A stretch of DNA of 64,000 nucleotides. It comes from Coenobita brevimanus. Its lineage: Eukaryota > Arthropoda > Malacostraca > Decapoda > Coenobitidae. The DNA lies in assembly GCA_032717465.1 (NCBI GenBank), contig CM064697.1:2853501-2917500 (forward strand), in the 5' to 3' direction. The position numbers and the translations under genes were made by a program. The notes below the pieces were generated by a model. It was given only the letters and a program-made list of their open reading frames with translations, searched no databases and had not been told where the DNA came from. Numbering within the stretch: the stretch's first letter is position 1; each line of letters opens with the position of its first letter. Shown here piece by piece: positions 47,400 to 60,335 of the stretch.

Positions 47400-49394
47400 T
47401 GGTCAGAGGGTAAATGGGCCTCGCATGTTGCCCAGCCTTCCAGTATTCTTAGTGTTTTTCCACCCTCTTTTTATTTCTTAGGTGTTTGTTTGTCTTGGGG
47501 CGTACTTAGCCGTCTTGGAGGTTTGTCTTTATTTTACACAGATTTTTCTTTGCAGTTCTTTGGCTTTTATTTTGTATTTTGCTCAGCCTTGAAATATTTT
47601 TTTATCTTCTCGTTTTTGTTCTGTTTTTTCGTTGTGTTTGTATTGTGTTTTTATACGTCGTCTTTTTTACCCACGTTTTATTTTTTCGATTTCTTTTTAC
47701 AGCTTTACATATTGCCAGCCTTCTTTTATACTCCTCTTCATTTTTTCTTTCTCATATTTTTCTTAGGCGTCTGTGTTGGGTTTTTATTCATCCTGGTTTT
47801 CAATTTACTTGTTTTTGCTAAATCTTGGTGTAGGCTTTTTTAGTCCTGCATTAATGTCTTTCATATTTCTCTAACCTTTTCTTGTGTTTCTTTTTCATTT
47901 ATCTTAGTTTCATATACTATGTTGTATCTTGCATATTTTAGCTCTTTTTCTGTGCATGTTATTTGTCTCAGTTGTATTTTTAGCTCGTTTTTGTCCAGCT
48001 TTTTATATTTTATTTTTGTCTTAGCTTTCTCCTGTTTTCCAGAGTTTTTGCTTCTCGTTGATTATCTTATTTTTCTCCTTGTTATCGTAATTTGTTTGTC
48101 AAAAATATCTTACAGAGAAGAAAAATGAAAATCATTATTATGCCTCATTACTACATGGTGTGGGAAGGATCCAGAGATGAACATGAAAGCACAAATACAC
48201 GAACCTTATCACTGGTCACTCTGCTGAAGGTTCTACTTTTGAGCTTTCGTGCCATAAAAGTATTGTATGTATCAGTGGAAAAGAAGGTTGGGATGATGAT
48301 GGTGATGGGCATGGAAATGGTGGTGGTGGTGGTGGTGGAAGTGGTAATGGTGATAATGATGATGATGATGATGAGGAGGAGGAGGAGGAGGATTTGGTCA
48401 AACCTGTTATTCTTAGCTCTTTTCTTTGACATTTTCTTTTACTCATTTTGAAGATTACTCATAGTTTCATTTTGTCCCATTTTATAATCGTTTTGTGTTA
48501 AGTTATTGTCTTCTTTTTGTTTTACTATTTCTGTGTCATATCAATTTTTTGCCTTGGAGCTTTTCGGTTTTAGCTTTTTCGCCTTCTTAATTCTCGCCTT
48601 AGTTTTTCAGTTCTTATTATTTCAGGTCTTAAATTTTTTACTGTTTCTTTAAGGGGGACTTTATTGGCCTTTCTTACTGTTTAGCATTTTTGTCGATTTT
48701 TTATAATGATCGTCTTTACTAAATTCAGCCTTTTTTTCTTATTTTCTTTAAACCTTGGTATTAGTTGTCTTAGCATTTCCTCTTAATTTTCTTTGGCTTT
48801 GCCTTAGTAGATATTTACGTAATTTATTCGCTTCTTGTCTTAGCTTTCATTTACTTTCTTAAAATTTTGTCTTTTCTTGTTATTTATTCTCGTAGTTTTA
48901 TTTAGAAACTTATTTTCTTCATTTTCCCTAGTGTTCTTCAACGTCTTTGTTCTAGTTTCTGCGCCCTTTCTCTTCTTCTGACTCTTTTTCTCAGTTTCCT
49001 GTTCACTGGATAATAGTTTTCTGTCATCTTTTCTGCGTAAACTTCCATTTTTTAAAGTCTTTAGCCTTTTCTTAGTTTCGTTTGTGTTTTCTGCCTTGAT
49101 TTCATTATTTTTTATAGCAATTCATAGCTTCCTCAGCGTCTTCATCTTAGTTTTTAGTATCCTCTTATTTTAATGTCTCCAAGTTGATTTTAACTTTTAT
49201 CAAAATCTTTTGCTTTCACTCGATATATTTTTTCAGTTTCCTTTAGTTTCTTCTCTTAGCTCCTCCTAGTTTCTTTTCTCGCAGTCTTAAAGTTTTCTGT
49301 CATTTTCATTTGTATTTTTAGCATGCATTATTTTACGTATTTCTCAACTTAATCATTTAGTTATTCCTTCCTTTATATATTTTTATTTTTCAGC
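47400..49394. repeat. 2-kb T-rich block with CTTAGTTTT motifs
   Basis: TTTT-rich sequence with frequent CTTAGTTT, CTTTTTC and TTGTCTTAG. A trinucleotide patch (GATGATGGTG, GGT, GAT, GGA; 48291-48392) sits inside. Phenylalanine-rich frames are composition. Confidence 0.65.
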
Positions 49395-49532
49395 AGAGAG
49401 GGCGAGAGCATATAAAAATGATTGTTTATTTGTTTACATGTGGCTGGTTTGGACATGGCATTAAGGGCAAAAAATAATATCCCAGAAAACCATAAAATAC
49501 ACGGCGAGTTGATGAAGCATGCACTAAATATA

Positions 49533-49537
<5 letters not shown>

Positions 49538-49596
<59 letters not shown>
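49538..49596. repeat. (TC)29 microsatellite
   Basis: Perfect array. Confidence 0.95.
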
Positions 49597-49597
<1 letters not shown>

Positions 49598-50492
49598 AGT
49601 TCTTTTATCCCTCAGTCATTTTTCATATATCCATTGTTCTTTGTTTTTTTTGCCTTTCTTTTTTTTCTTTCATTTTAGTTTGTCCTTACTTTGATTTTCT
49701 CATCTTCATCCGTTCATTATTTTTTTTTTTCACTTCCCCCTTTTCAGATCTCTGTATTTTTCTTCCACCTCCCTTTGGTTTCATATCACCTCTCTCAGTC
49801 TAACCTTTTCCTTCAGTTCCTCATATTCCTCCTATTTTGTCCCTTATTTATATTCTCTCCTTCCCCCTCATCATTAGTTGCATTTCCTTCATCTTCACCC
49901 TCCTTCTTCAGTCCTTCACCCCCTCGCATCATCCACTTCCTTCTCCTCCACTTTACCATACTCTTCCCTCTCCTTCATACCCTCTTTTCGCCCATTCCTT
50001 GTAGCTTAGTCTTCTTCGAGCCATGCAACTTATTTCTCCCTTCTTCTTAGTCACACTTTCTTTCTCCTCTTCCCCTCCCTTTTACCTCAGTACACTTCCC
50101 TCCTGCTCTTCTCCCCGAGTATACTGTGCCCCTCCACCTCTTTCCACCCTCTTTTCTTTTCCCCATCTCTTTTAACTTTACACACCCTCTCCTTTCATCT
50201 TCGTCCTTTTCCCACACCACTTCATCCTTCCCTTTTATTTTCCTTCTTATCTTCCTTTGTCTCACGATTGCTCTCCCCCACTTTGCGTTATATTGCTACA
50301 CGGTTTTCTTCCACATCTCTGCACCCTTTCACTTTTTCAACCACCTTCCTTAACCCTACTCACCTCCGCCTTTTCCACTCAGACTCCCCACTTCTTTCAC
50401 TCTTTTTCGCCAGTCATAATCCTTTTCTGCCTTCATACAGCTTATCCTCCTTTTTCACTCCATCTTTCACTTTCAGTAATCTACAATACACT

Positions 50493-50572
<80 letters not shown>

Positions 50573-51095
50573 CTCCGTTCTGTCTTTCATCCATTCCATT
50601 TTCTCACATTTAATCCCATGCTTTCCTTTTCTACCACTTCAATCACCCTGCCCACCCACCTCTTCCACTTCCCTTTTCATTCTTTCACCATGCACTCTTT
50701 TCCTGCACATTCATTTACTCAGCCCACCCTTTTCTTTCAGTTACCTCCTCCTTATTAATACAGTGCGTCCCTTTTACAAATTTTTCTCTTTTCTTCCCCT
50801 TTTTTTACCCTGCAGATGCATTTCTTCAATACCCCATTTATTTTTTGCACCATGCACCCTTCCTTTTCTTCCTCTACGCCAGCCACCCCGTTCTTCCACG
50901 TCATTCCTCGTCTTCACCCCATACATCCCATTTCCACTGTTTTCCTCCACTTCACCCGTCCATTCCTTTCACCTCCTCTCTGTTTGCACCATTCACCTCT
51001 TTCCTACCTCTTCTTTAAGCGTGTTTTGTCACTCCACTTCCTCATATGCCATCTGCCTGCTCCTTCCACTTCCTCCTCCTCCTCCACACACTCAA
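49597..51095. repeat. Pyrimidine-rich block with (CA)38
   Basis: C/T-rich DNA; CA array at 50495-50570. The 312-codon frame across it (50268-51206) is low-complexity. Confidence 0.8.
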
Positions 51096-51098
51096 CTA

Positions 51099-51100
<2 letters not shown>

Positions 51101-51139
<39 letters not shown>
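51101..51139. repeat. (GA)19 microsatellite
   Basis: Perfect array, marking a switch from pyrimidine- to purine-leaning plus strand. Confidence 0.95.
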
Positions 51140-51140
<1 letters not shown>

Positions 51141-51319
51141 TATCTTGCCCTTTCACAATCGACCTTTGGGGCTGTTGTTGTTATCCCCGTATTCATGGCT
51201 TGTTAAGTTTGGCACCGGGAGTAAAGGTCGGAATGTTATCTTTGGCTTCTTACTTATGAATACGGGAGTGATTGGTGTTCGTGATTACAGACCTGGATTA
51301 CCGGGAAATGAGTGATTGA

Positions 51320-51645
51320 ACTGGTGGAGATGATGAAGAAAGGGATGGTTGATGGACAGGATGATAAAAGTATTGGTTAATTGATGGTTGAAAATGATGA
51401 CAAGAAAAGAGAGGAAAAGTTGATTATAAATGTTGCTAAATGAAGGTGAATGAGAAATGAATGATTGGACTGACAGAGATAATGAGATAAGTAATGGTTA
51501 TTTGATGGATGAAAATGATGACTGAAGAAGAGAGTAAAAGATGATGAGATAAAGTTTGTAAATGTTGATGAATGAAATTTGATAAAGTTAAATCTGATGG
51601 ATGAATATGATGTAAAGAGTAAAGGTTGATGTTTAGGCATGAAAA

Positions 51646-51678
<33 letters not shown>

Positions 51679-52440
51679 CAATACAGAGTTGGAGTACCGA
51701 AAAATAAGTGACTGATTTTACGGGAGGAATAAGTAAATTAGAAGTTGATGGCTGAGGATGACAAGATTATAGTGAACTTGATAAATGAGAATTATAAAAG
51801 TAAACTTTGATGGATGAATATGGTGATTAGAGTAGACATTCTTGGATGAATATGATGAGCGATGTACAGCTGGATGGATGAAGATGATAGGATGATGATA
51901 AGGATGATTGTGATTGATGAGGGTAATTATGAAGCTGGGATACGTGGAAATGAGTGACTGGATGGTGAAAGGTAATGAAATTTGAGTAAAAGTTACTTGA
52001 TGGAGGTGGTGAAAAAAGTAACGACTGATGAATGGGTAGAGATGAAAAACACAGATGAAGATGAGAGTAAAAGCTGATGAATTAATATTATGACAGGAGG
52101 AATGGTTGATAGATGAAGATAACGAGAAGAGAAAGAGTTTATGTATGATGATGATGATGATGATGATGATGAAAAGGGTAAAAGGTGATGGGTGAAGATG
52201 AAAAGTACAGGCTAGTGGATCAAGTTGCTGATAAAAGTAAGAGATGGCGTATGAAAACGATGAAGAAAAAATTGAAGAACTGATGAAAGGTGGTGATGAA
52301 GACTTGAGTTGCCTAAATAACAATGGTTGGAGAACGAATAACAGTATGATAAGGTGGCTGCTCGTCTTATGAAGGACTGTAAACCTGTAATGGATGGATG
52401 TGATGATAGGAGGCAAGATGTTCAGGTAAGATATTAACAT
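51320..52440. repeat. Degenerate GATGA minisatellite with GAT arrays
   Basis: Units resembling AAAAGTTGATGGATGAATATGATGA recur throughout. Pure GAT arrays lie at 51641-51676 and 52146-52171. The 240-codon minus-strand frame is its translation. Confidence 0.75.
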
Positions 52441-52984
52441 GAGAATGAGAATGTTATATGGTCTATATGGACCCAGTTTCTTTTCTCCTGGTGGAACTAG
52501 GCCACTCTCACAACTTTAATATTAAGTTGTGCTGTATGAATTTCGACGAGCTATGAATGAGTCTCCGTAGTTGCCGGTCAGATGCACCATCCAAATACCA
52601 TTCAGTCTGCCTACACTCGACTATTAACTAAAGCACAAGACGTTTGGAATCTTTGTCGGGATAAAGTAAACATTATCAGGGAATGCGGAAAATGAATTCC
52701 TAAAGAACATGAAAGTAAACACCCGCTTATTGTAGGGAATGACGCGTGGCAAGTTATAAAAGACACATTTTCGTGAAGATTGTGAATGAAAGTGAAGAGT
52801 GGAGAAAGACCGATGAGTAATAGTAAAGATAAGAACTAGATGCGACATAACATTCCGGAAGACAAGGCATGGGAGTCACAAATACATGACAGTTCTGATC
52901 CTGCATTTGTTTATAGTTAAAATGTTGTATAAAGTGCAAAAATACCAAAACAAATGTGTGTATGTGTGTGAAATACCAAAACAA

Positions 52985-52987
<3 letters not shown>
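52441..52987. other. Unique AT-rich DNA
   Basis: Only a 34-bp direct duplication of AAATACCAAAACAAATGTGTG (about 52943 and 52972) at the edge of the GT array. No gene recognised. Confidence 0.4.

Positions 52988-53023
<36 letters not shown>
52988..53023. repeat. (GT)18 microsatellite
   Basis: Perfect array. Confidence 0.95.
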
Positions 53024-53026
<3 letters not shown>

Positions 53027-53079
53027 GTCTACGTGCGTGCATGTGTTATATCCAACAGTGAGTCAGCGAGTGTATTCTA

Positions 53080-53300
53080 CATTCTTGTCTTCACAGGAAT
53101 CAGTCCAGCTTCCTGTCCACACCCTCATTCAGTCAGTCCCACAGTCCATCTTTCAGTTCTCAACTTAGACCAGTCAGTTCTTCTCTCGACCTTTGTCAGT
53201 CAATATAAATCCTGCCTGTTCCTCCACATCCATCCGTCAGTTAGGCAGTCAGCCGCCAGTTAATTCCGCCAGTCAAACAGTTACTCCTTCGCAACAATGA
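53080..53300. repeat. Degenerate CAGTCAGTCC minisatellite
   Basis: CAGTCAGT, CAGTCC and CAGTTA motifs repeat irregularly, similar in type to 1067-1405. Confidence 0.5.
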
Positions 53301-53399
53301 CATTTATATATTTTTTGGTTACCTGCAAGCGATTCTGTATCCATTAAACATCCAGTCCCTTTTCATATTCTTAGTTGTTGTCTGGTAAGCCACTTCATC

Positions 53400-53830
53400 T
53401 TGCTACTTGGTGGAATCCTGCTATATCTAGGTTACCCCCCCTCCCTATTCTTCCACTTGACTCCACTCGTCCTCCCTATCCTCCACTTTTCAACACTCAT
53501 TCCCCCTGTCGCCCTATTGTCTCCACTCGTCCCCCTGCCCCTCATTTGTCACCAGTCGTCCCTCCTGTCCCACACTTGCCTCCACTTGTTACCCCTTCCC
53601 TCCTCTTGTCTCCACCCTTTCCTCCTGTCCTCCAATTGTCTCCATTCGTCCCTGTGTCCTCCACTTTTCCCTGTTTGTCCTGCCGTCTCCCCACTCGTCC
53701 TCCCTGTCTCCTTCTTCCCTGCTGCTCGTCCTCTCTCTCCCTTTATTCTTTCCTGCCCGTCATCTCACTCCTTTCTGCCCGCCCTCTCCATCTCTTCACC
53801 CCTTTCTGTTCGTCCCTTTTGTTTTGTTGG
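53400..53830. repeat. TCCACTCGTCCCTCCTGTC minisatellite
   Basis: Diverged units of about 24 bp (CTCCACTCGTCC, TCCTGTC) repeat at least 12 times. Confidence 0.65.
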
Positions 53831-53921
53831 TGATGACTGCTTGTTTCTTAGTCCTCTTGCCAGGCTTCTTGCATCCTACTTTCGTGTGAATCCTATTGCT
53901 GGAGAGAGCGAGAGAGAGAGA

Positions 53922-53925
<4 letters not shown>

Positions 53926-53972
<47 letters not shown>
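53926..53972. repeat. (GT)23 microsatellite
   Basis: Perfect array after a short GAGA run. Confidence 0.95.
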
Positions 53973-53976
<4 letters not shown>

Positions 53977-54169
53977 ATGATTGGTTTGTAATATTTTAGT
54001 TGTGTTTTGCATGTACCTAAATTTGGGTGTTGTTTTTAGTTTTTTTCTTTATTCTCACTTCTAGATGCCGTTTTCAGACACTCTCGCTTTTGCTTTACGG
54101 AGCTGATGGCCTTTGTGTATATTTTTTCTTCCCGTGTCTGTTATTTTTTTACCTGAATGACGGTGTTGC

Positions 54170-55953
54170 GCTGTTCCGCTTTTTTTTTATTATTATTGTT
54201 GCTGTATTTTTCGTTTTCTTACCTCTTCTCCTTCTCCCCCTTTCTCATCCATTCCCTCTCTGTATCAGTCTTCCTCAATCCATCACCCCACCCTTTGTTT
54301 CCCTCGATATTCCTCCCTACTCCTTATGTATGTTCTCTCCCCTTTTATGCTGCTCTCTCTTTGTTCTTCCTCTCTCTTCTCCCCAACTCTCTCGCTGCCT
54401 CCATTTCTCCCCCTCCGTCTTTCTCCCTCCTTTTCCTTCCTCAGTCCTTATTTCAGTCGGTTCAGTCCTCCTTTCTCCCTTTCTTCTCTGCTTTTCATTA
54501 CCTTCTTTATCTTTTCACTGCTGTTCCTCATTCTCTCCCTCTTCCTCATCTTTGGTTGTTCTTTTTCTGCCTCCGTCTGTCCCGCCCCTTTTCCTCCATC
54601 TCTGCTCGCCCTTTTTCACGTCCTCTTTTCTCCTTTTCTTTCTCCTTTGATCTTCTTCATTCTCTCTCTCTTTCTTCCATCTGCTACTTCATATTTTCTC
54701 CATCTTTCCTTCTCTACCTCCATTTCTCATTCTTTACCCTCCCTGTTCTTCCTCATTATCTTTCTCTTTCCTTCTGTTTGCCCTTTCTTTCTCCTTTTTG
54801 TTCTTCATCCCTCTTTCCTTTTATCTGTTCTTCTTGTCTTCATTCCTCTCCTCCTCCTCTCTTTTCTTCCTCATTTTCTCCTTCCTGTTTTTCCCTCCTC
54901 ATTTCTCTCTCCTCTTACTCATGCTCCCTCTTTCTCTGTTTTTCCTGCCCTCCTTCCTCGCCCTCTCTCTCCCTGTCTACCATACATCCATCACGTCCTT
55001 TTTTGTCACCCTCAGTGCCTGTCCCTTCCCTCTCAGATCTTTTTCTCCTCCCTTTCGTCTTCTTTTCTCATCTGCTTCTTCTCCTTTTTCATCGTTCATC
55101 TCCATTTTCTTCCTTCCTTCCCCCACCTTTCTCTCTTTCCTTTCCTTTTTCCACTTTCTCCTCTTTAACCTGTCGTTCTTTTTGTCTCATCTCACTCCCT
55201 CTCTTCTCCTCTCACGTCTGCATCGCTCCCTGCCTTTCCTCGCCTCAACTCTCCTGTCTTTCCTCCCCTCTCCTTCACATCCTCTCTCCTCTCTCAAGCT
55301 CTCATTCAGGTTCTTCTCCTTTATACTTCACTCCTCTCTCCTTCCCAGCTTCCCTCTTCTCTCCTCTCCTCATTTCTTCTCTTTCTCCTTCCCAGCCTTC
55401 CCACTCCTCTTCTCTCCTCTCACTCCTTCCCAGCCTAGCCTTTCCTCTCCCCTTCCCGGCCTCTCCTCTCCTCTCTCTGCTTCCCAGCCTCCCCTATCCT
55501 CTCCTCTCTCTCCTTTCCAGCCTCCCCCTTCCTCTATCCTTCCCAGCATATCTCCTCTCATCTCTCCTTCCCAGCCTCCCCTCTCCTCTCCCGTCATCTC
55601 CTCAGCCTATCCATCAGTGCCTTCCACCTCATCTCCCGCGAGTGTCCCTCCTCTTGCACTGATCCCCCAGCTTCCTGAACAGAGAGAGCTGTCATTATCA
55701 CGGTCTGTCTTCACCTCTCCCTTTTTTCTTATTCTCCTGTCTCTTTTCCTTTATTCTGCTTTCTTTTCTTGTGTGTGTGTTTTTCTTTACTATTTGTATC
55801 TGCCTTTTTTTGCTTCACTTTTCATTACTTTCGTTTCCGTCCCGCTTTTCCTATTTTCTTTACTCCTTGCTTCTGTTTTGTTTCTCTAATCTTTTTCTTT
55901 CTCCATTTTCTTCTCTGGTTCACATATTCTTTCGTGGGCTCTTCTCTTTGTTT

Positions 55954-55998
<45 letters not shown>

Positions 55999-56085
55999 CG
56001 TATGTGTCTATATCATCTTGTCTATCTATCTATCTGTCTGCCAGTCTATCTATCTATCCATCTACCCATCCATCTCAGCCACACC
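54170..56085. repeat. 1.9-kb polypyrimidine block
   Basis: C/T-rich DNA. From 55320 to 55600 it is a minisatellite of about 27 bp around CTCTCCTTCCCAGCCTCCCC. A CT array is at 55958-55995 and TATC/TGTC units at 56017-56075. The 501-, 363- and 280-codon frames are not genes. Confidence 0.85.
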
Positions 56086-56239
56086 ATCTCTCGGGACCCT
56101 CCACGACGCGTCTCCTAACTGTTAACGTGAGAGTGGTTGCGGACAATCCCCTAATTGCCCCCTAACGACCGTGACCCCGAGCTAACAATGCCAAGCTAAC
56201 AGGCGTGACGGCCCGGTGTTGAAGTGGGGCGTCGTAACC

Positions 56240-56290
56240 GGAGGGGGGAGGGGGGAGGGGGAGGGGGAGGGGGAGGAGAGAGGGGGGGGG
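56240..56290 (+). other. G-run cluster with quadruplex potential
   Basis: Successive runs of 5-9 G separated by single A or short GAG (GAGGGGGGAGGGGGGAGGGG and onward). At least five G runs of 5 or more in 51 bp satisfy any simple G-quadruplex rule. The preceding 56090-56235 is unique DNA. Confidence 0.8.
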
Positions 56291-56339
56291 AAGGAGAGGG
56301 AGAAGTGTCTGTAAAGGGCGCGAAGCACTCTCCTTAATC

Positions 56340-57281
56340 CCTTTCTTCTCCATCGTCCCTTTCTCATTCCTCTCCCTCAGCCCAACTTGCGATCTTGGTT
56401 TCCCCTCTGATGCTTTCCTTATTCTTCCCTCCCTTCTAAGTCTCCCTCTTCCCTTCCTCCCACATGGATTACCCCTTCCAAGCCCTATCTACTCTTATTC
56501 TCTCCCTTCCTTATCCTCCCCTCCTTTCTCCTTTTCCTCATTCCCTACTTGCTGACTATGATATACTCCTGTCATCCCTTTCTTTTTTCTTATATTTCAT
56601 TCCCTTTCTTATCCCCGCCTTTTCTGATTAACCCTCTTCTCTTTTTTTTCGATTTTGTGTCACTTTCTTTAATTAATCCCAATTGTGTTCTCCTTTTCTC
56701 CCTTCCATGTCCCTCCCCCCTTTCCAATGGTCGCTTTCTTGGTGTTCCAGTTGAATTCCTCCTTTTGTTATTCCCCCTTTTTTTCTCTTATTATCTTTCT
56801 AATCTTTCCCTTTATCTGCTTCCGATTTTTTTCATTTCACATTCTTATTCGCTCATATTAACTGAGTCTCTTAGGCTTCTCTCTTCTCACCTTCTCTTCC
56901 TCCTGCTTTTCATTTACTCCTTTGCCCTCTTTCCTAGTCTTTGTATTCTCCCCCATTCTCACCCATCCCCCTGTTATAATTCCACATCTTCTCTGCTTCC
57001 TGATTTCCCTTTACAACTCATTTATTTGGTTATCTATTATCCCTTTTCTTCACCCTCTGTAAATCCCCTCCATCTCTCCATCCAATATATGGTTTCCTTC
57101 ATAAGTCCCTTTTACCTCTTCTCCCTTTATGATTCTCCTTTTATCTGCTTTCCATTTTAGTTTCTCCTGTTCAGCTTTCTGCATTTTATATCCTTGTTTG
57201 TTTTCCCTATTTTGGTTTCTCTTTTTGTTATCCCATTTATTCTCCTTCATCTTCAGTTTTATTAATCTCTTTATTTCCTAG

Positions 57282-57318
<37 letters not shown>

Positions 57319-57980
57319 TGTCCTGTTGGTCCTTGTTCTTTAGTCTGAGGTCTGCTTTCTGTAAAACTTTTTCCAAACCTCCTCCCCCCTCTTTTTTTTT
57401 ATATATATATATATATTATTCCTCTTTTCTACTTCCAGTTTCTTTTTTCTTCATGTCCACACTTCTGATTTCCGTGTCGTCTGCTCTTTCCCTTCCGTTT
57501 CTTTTTCATGCTCACTCACTCGACTTTCTTCTTTCCTTGTCTCCTCAGTATTTTCCACTTCTTCCGCTTTTTCCCCTTCCCATTTCTCTCTTCTTTTTTT
57601 TTTTGTCCCTTCCACTTCCCTTCACTCCTCTTTCCTTCTTCATCTTTCTCTTTCTCTGTCTCTTTCGTCATTTATTATTTCTTCCTCTTGCTTCTCCCTC
57701 TTTGTCTCTTCCATCATTTCGTATTTCTCCAGTTTTTTACAAGTTTTAAGATTGTTTTTTTCTATTTTCTTTTCAGTTTCATTTTTGGCGGATAATTATA
57801 AGCGTCTGAACCTCTTAGTTCCTCTTCCTCCCTCCTCTTCTAGATCACTATTCTCTCTTCATTTTTTTATATTCTTCCTTGCCCTTTCTTTTATTCTCTC
57901 CTTTCATTCCCATTTGTTTTTCCCCTTTCAGTATTTAGATTTATAGGGTTTCCTTGTATTTCTCATTTTCTCTCTCCTTG
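56340..57980. repeat. 1.6-kb polypyrimidine block with (CT)17
   Basis: C/T-rich and T-rich DNA; CT array 57285-57318; short TA run near 57400. No gene. Confidence 0.8.
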
Positions 57981-58253
57981 TAACTCCCTCTTCATCTTTT
58001 TCTTCTTCCTTTTCTTTATGATTTTAAGATTGTCTAATCCCGCAAGTTTGTTAATCCATTGTATTGGTGCGCCGTGATCATTATCCTCACCATCAGCTAA
58101 TTTTTTCGTTGTTATTATTATGATCGTTGGTGTTCTTGCCACGACCAGCTTGTGTCTAGTCCTTAATACGCTCTTGGTCCGATTTAGTCAGTTATTTGGC
58201 AGCGGAGACATAATGTGAATCCAGGTCAGCGTTCCATGATGTAATTTGTTTAG
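57981..58253. other. Unique DNA
   Basis: Nothing recognised. Confidence 0.4.
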
Positions 58254-58373
58254 GTGTACTGGTGTTAGGGTGTACTCGTGTTAGGGTTTAATGGTGTTAG
58301 TGTGTACTGGTGCAAGGGTGTACTGGTGCATGGATGTACTTGTGTTATGATGTACTGCAGTAAGGGATTCTCC
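58254..58373. repeat. 16-bp minisatellite
   Basis: Units resembling GTGTACTGGTGTTAGG start at 58254, 58270, 58286, 58302, 58318, 58334 and 58350, an exact 16-bp period. Confidence 0.9.
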
Positions 58374-58680
58374 ATTAGATAAATTCTGGTGGTGGCAGTG
58401 TTCATGGTCTTTAGATGTTACTATTTTCTCCGTCTTCTGTTGTCTTCTCGGCCACACTTGCGGCGTCTTTGACAAGTCGTGCATAACCTTCAGCTCCTAC
58501 TGCAGGCTGAAGTCACACTCTTCATCACTGAACCAATTATTTCTTTAGTATTAATTTTGTGCACATACATGAAGTTCTTACGGATCGGTTTCATTATCCT
58601 TGTTCTATACAAGTTTCGCGAAAACGTTATTATATTGTACACTTCCACTTTAAAATCAGCAACACCTTTTTTGGTATAAG
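58374..58680. other. Unique DNA
   Basis: A 66-codon frame here is not supported by other evidence. Confidence 0.35.
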
Positions 58681-59035
58681 GTAGAGACGATATTACGGTT
58701 CTTTAATATCTCAAAGTCACACCTTCATCTCTTGCACTGAGTCTTCGGTTTGTGGAGGATGCAACATTATGGTACATTAATACGCGTAAGATCAGCATGA
58801 CAGTACCTTAGCGCGTCTGAGATACAGCGTTACGGCATTTTAACACCTCTAAGTCACGTCTTAATCCCCTTTCTCCTGAGTCTTTGGTGTGTGGAGGACG
58901 CAACTTTATGGCGCCTTAACACGTCTGGGATAAAGCATTACGGTACTTTAGCACCTCTCTGATACGGCATTGCGGTATTTTAAACGCCTTTAAGTCACGT
59001 CTTTAACCACTTTGAACTGGGTCTTGAAGCCTCAT
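58681..59035. repeat. Higher-order tandem repeat, about 140-bp period
   Basis: AAGTCAC-CTT occurs at 58713, 58851 and 58992, and the GTCTT(C/T)GG-type anchor at 58741, 58880 and 59021, giving a period of 138-141 bp. Each long unit itself holds smaller repeats of about 40 bp (ATACGGCATTACGGTACTTTA). Confidence 0.75.
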
Positions 59036-59219
59036 TATTCCAGTGCTATAAAGCCTGTGCCGCCAGTGAGGTGAAGGGCGTGTTAACATGGTGGGCTGCT
59101 CACACCCAGGCGCGCCGGGTCACGAACGAGTTGATTAAAGTCGCCAATTAAGATCGCAGTTCCCGATAGTTGGCGAGAACAGAGGGTGGGGGTGAGGGTG
59201 CTTTACGGCGGGATGAGGC
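59036..59219. other. Unique GC-moderate segment
   Basis: Contains GGCGCGCCGGG and homeodomain-type ATTA cores. A possible conserved noncoding element, but nothing decisive. Confidence 0.2.
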
Positions 59220-59460
59220 GGGGAGGGCTGGACTGAGGCTTGATAGAGATTCAGGGAGCTGGAGTGGGGAGGAGAGACCTGGACAGAGCCGGGAAGGTGG
59301 GTGGGAGATGTACAGAAGCAGGGAGATTTGGACAGAGAGCTGACCAGGGGCGAGGAGAGCAGGATAGAGGAGGGAGAAGCTGGACAGAGGCAGGTAGAGC
59401 TGGAAAGAGGCGGGGAGAGCTGGACAAAGGCGGGGAAGGGGAGGGGGGGAGTAGCTAGAC
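59220..59460. repeat. Minisatellite of about 20 bp (GGACAGAGGCGGGGAGAGCT)
   Basis: About ten diverged units between 59226 and 59455, best conserved at 59370-59440. Confidence 0.8.
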
Positions 59461-60065
59461 AGGTGTGTGGGAAAGGTGAATATTAGGTGAAAGTGAATCC
59501 TTATGCAAGGTAAGTAAAGGGAAGGGGAGCAGGAGTGGAAAAGTTACAAGGGTATTAGGTAGGTTAAAAGCCAACATGAGCATGAATTAAGGACGGTGAA
59601 CTGTGACACAAACAAATACGTTTCCCTTTCAGCTCCAGGGTCCCATTTTACTTTCACCTCCTCATTCCACTTCCATTTTCGCGTCTTACTTTCACGATTT
59701 CCTGCTCTCTATTTTCATACACGTTGTTTCTTCCATCTTTCATTCACGTCTATGTAATGTACGGTATCTCTTATCATTTGGATGTCGGATCACTGACCAT
59801 AACCTTAGGAAGAACTTTTGAGCAGTTTTTCTATTTCGTCCCTCACTATCATGCTCACCTGCACACCTCACCAGTTCATCAGCCCTCCTTTCAGGTACCG
59901 TTCCCTCATGCTTGCTCCATCATACGCTCACTTCACTGATACGCCCGTTCACTTCAAACATTATGGTTCACTCAAGCATCCACTCATTTGTCCATTTAAG
60001 TATTCAGACATACAGTCCGTTCAGACATTGACAAATAGTCCATCCAAGTATTCATTCATACATTC
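59461..60065. other. Unique DNA grading into CATTCA-rich sequence
   Basis: A CAAG|GTAAGT donor-like site occurs at about 59509 without a good acceptor upstream. From 59940 onward CACTCAAG/CATTCA motifs announce the next array. Confidence 0.35.
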
Positions 60066-60335
60066 ATTCCACTCAAACTTTCACACATGCAGTTCACACA
60101 AACGTTCACATACACAGTTCACTCAAACGTTCATACACACAGTCCACGCAAACGTTCACACATACAGTCCACTCAAACGTTCACACATACAGTCCACTCA
60201 ACTTTCACACTTACAGTCCACTCAAATGTTCACAGATACAGTCCACACAAACGTTCACATATGCAGTCCACTCAGACGTTCACACATAAAGTCCACTAAA
60301 ACGCTCTAGCATACAGTCCTTCTCAGACATTCACT
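60066..60335. repeat. 25-bp minisatellite
   Basis: Units ACATACAGTCCACTCAAACG plus TTCAC, with ACGTTC anchors at 60102, 60127, 60152 and 60177 (25-bp period) and about ten copies. Confidence 0.9.

Noticed and set aside
54157..55889. Open frames of 501, 363 and 280 codons
   Set aside because: Same cause: C/T-only sequence with minisatellite units gives long frames in all three phases.
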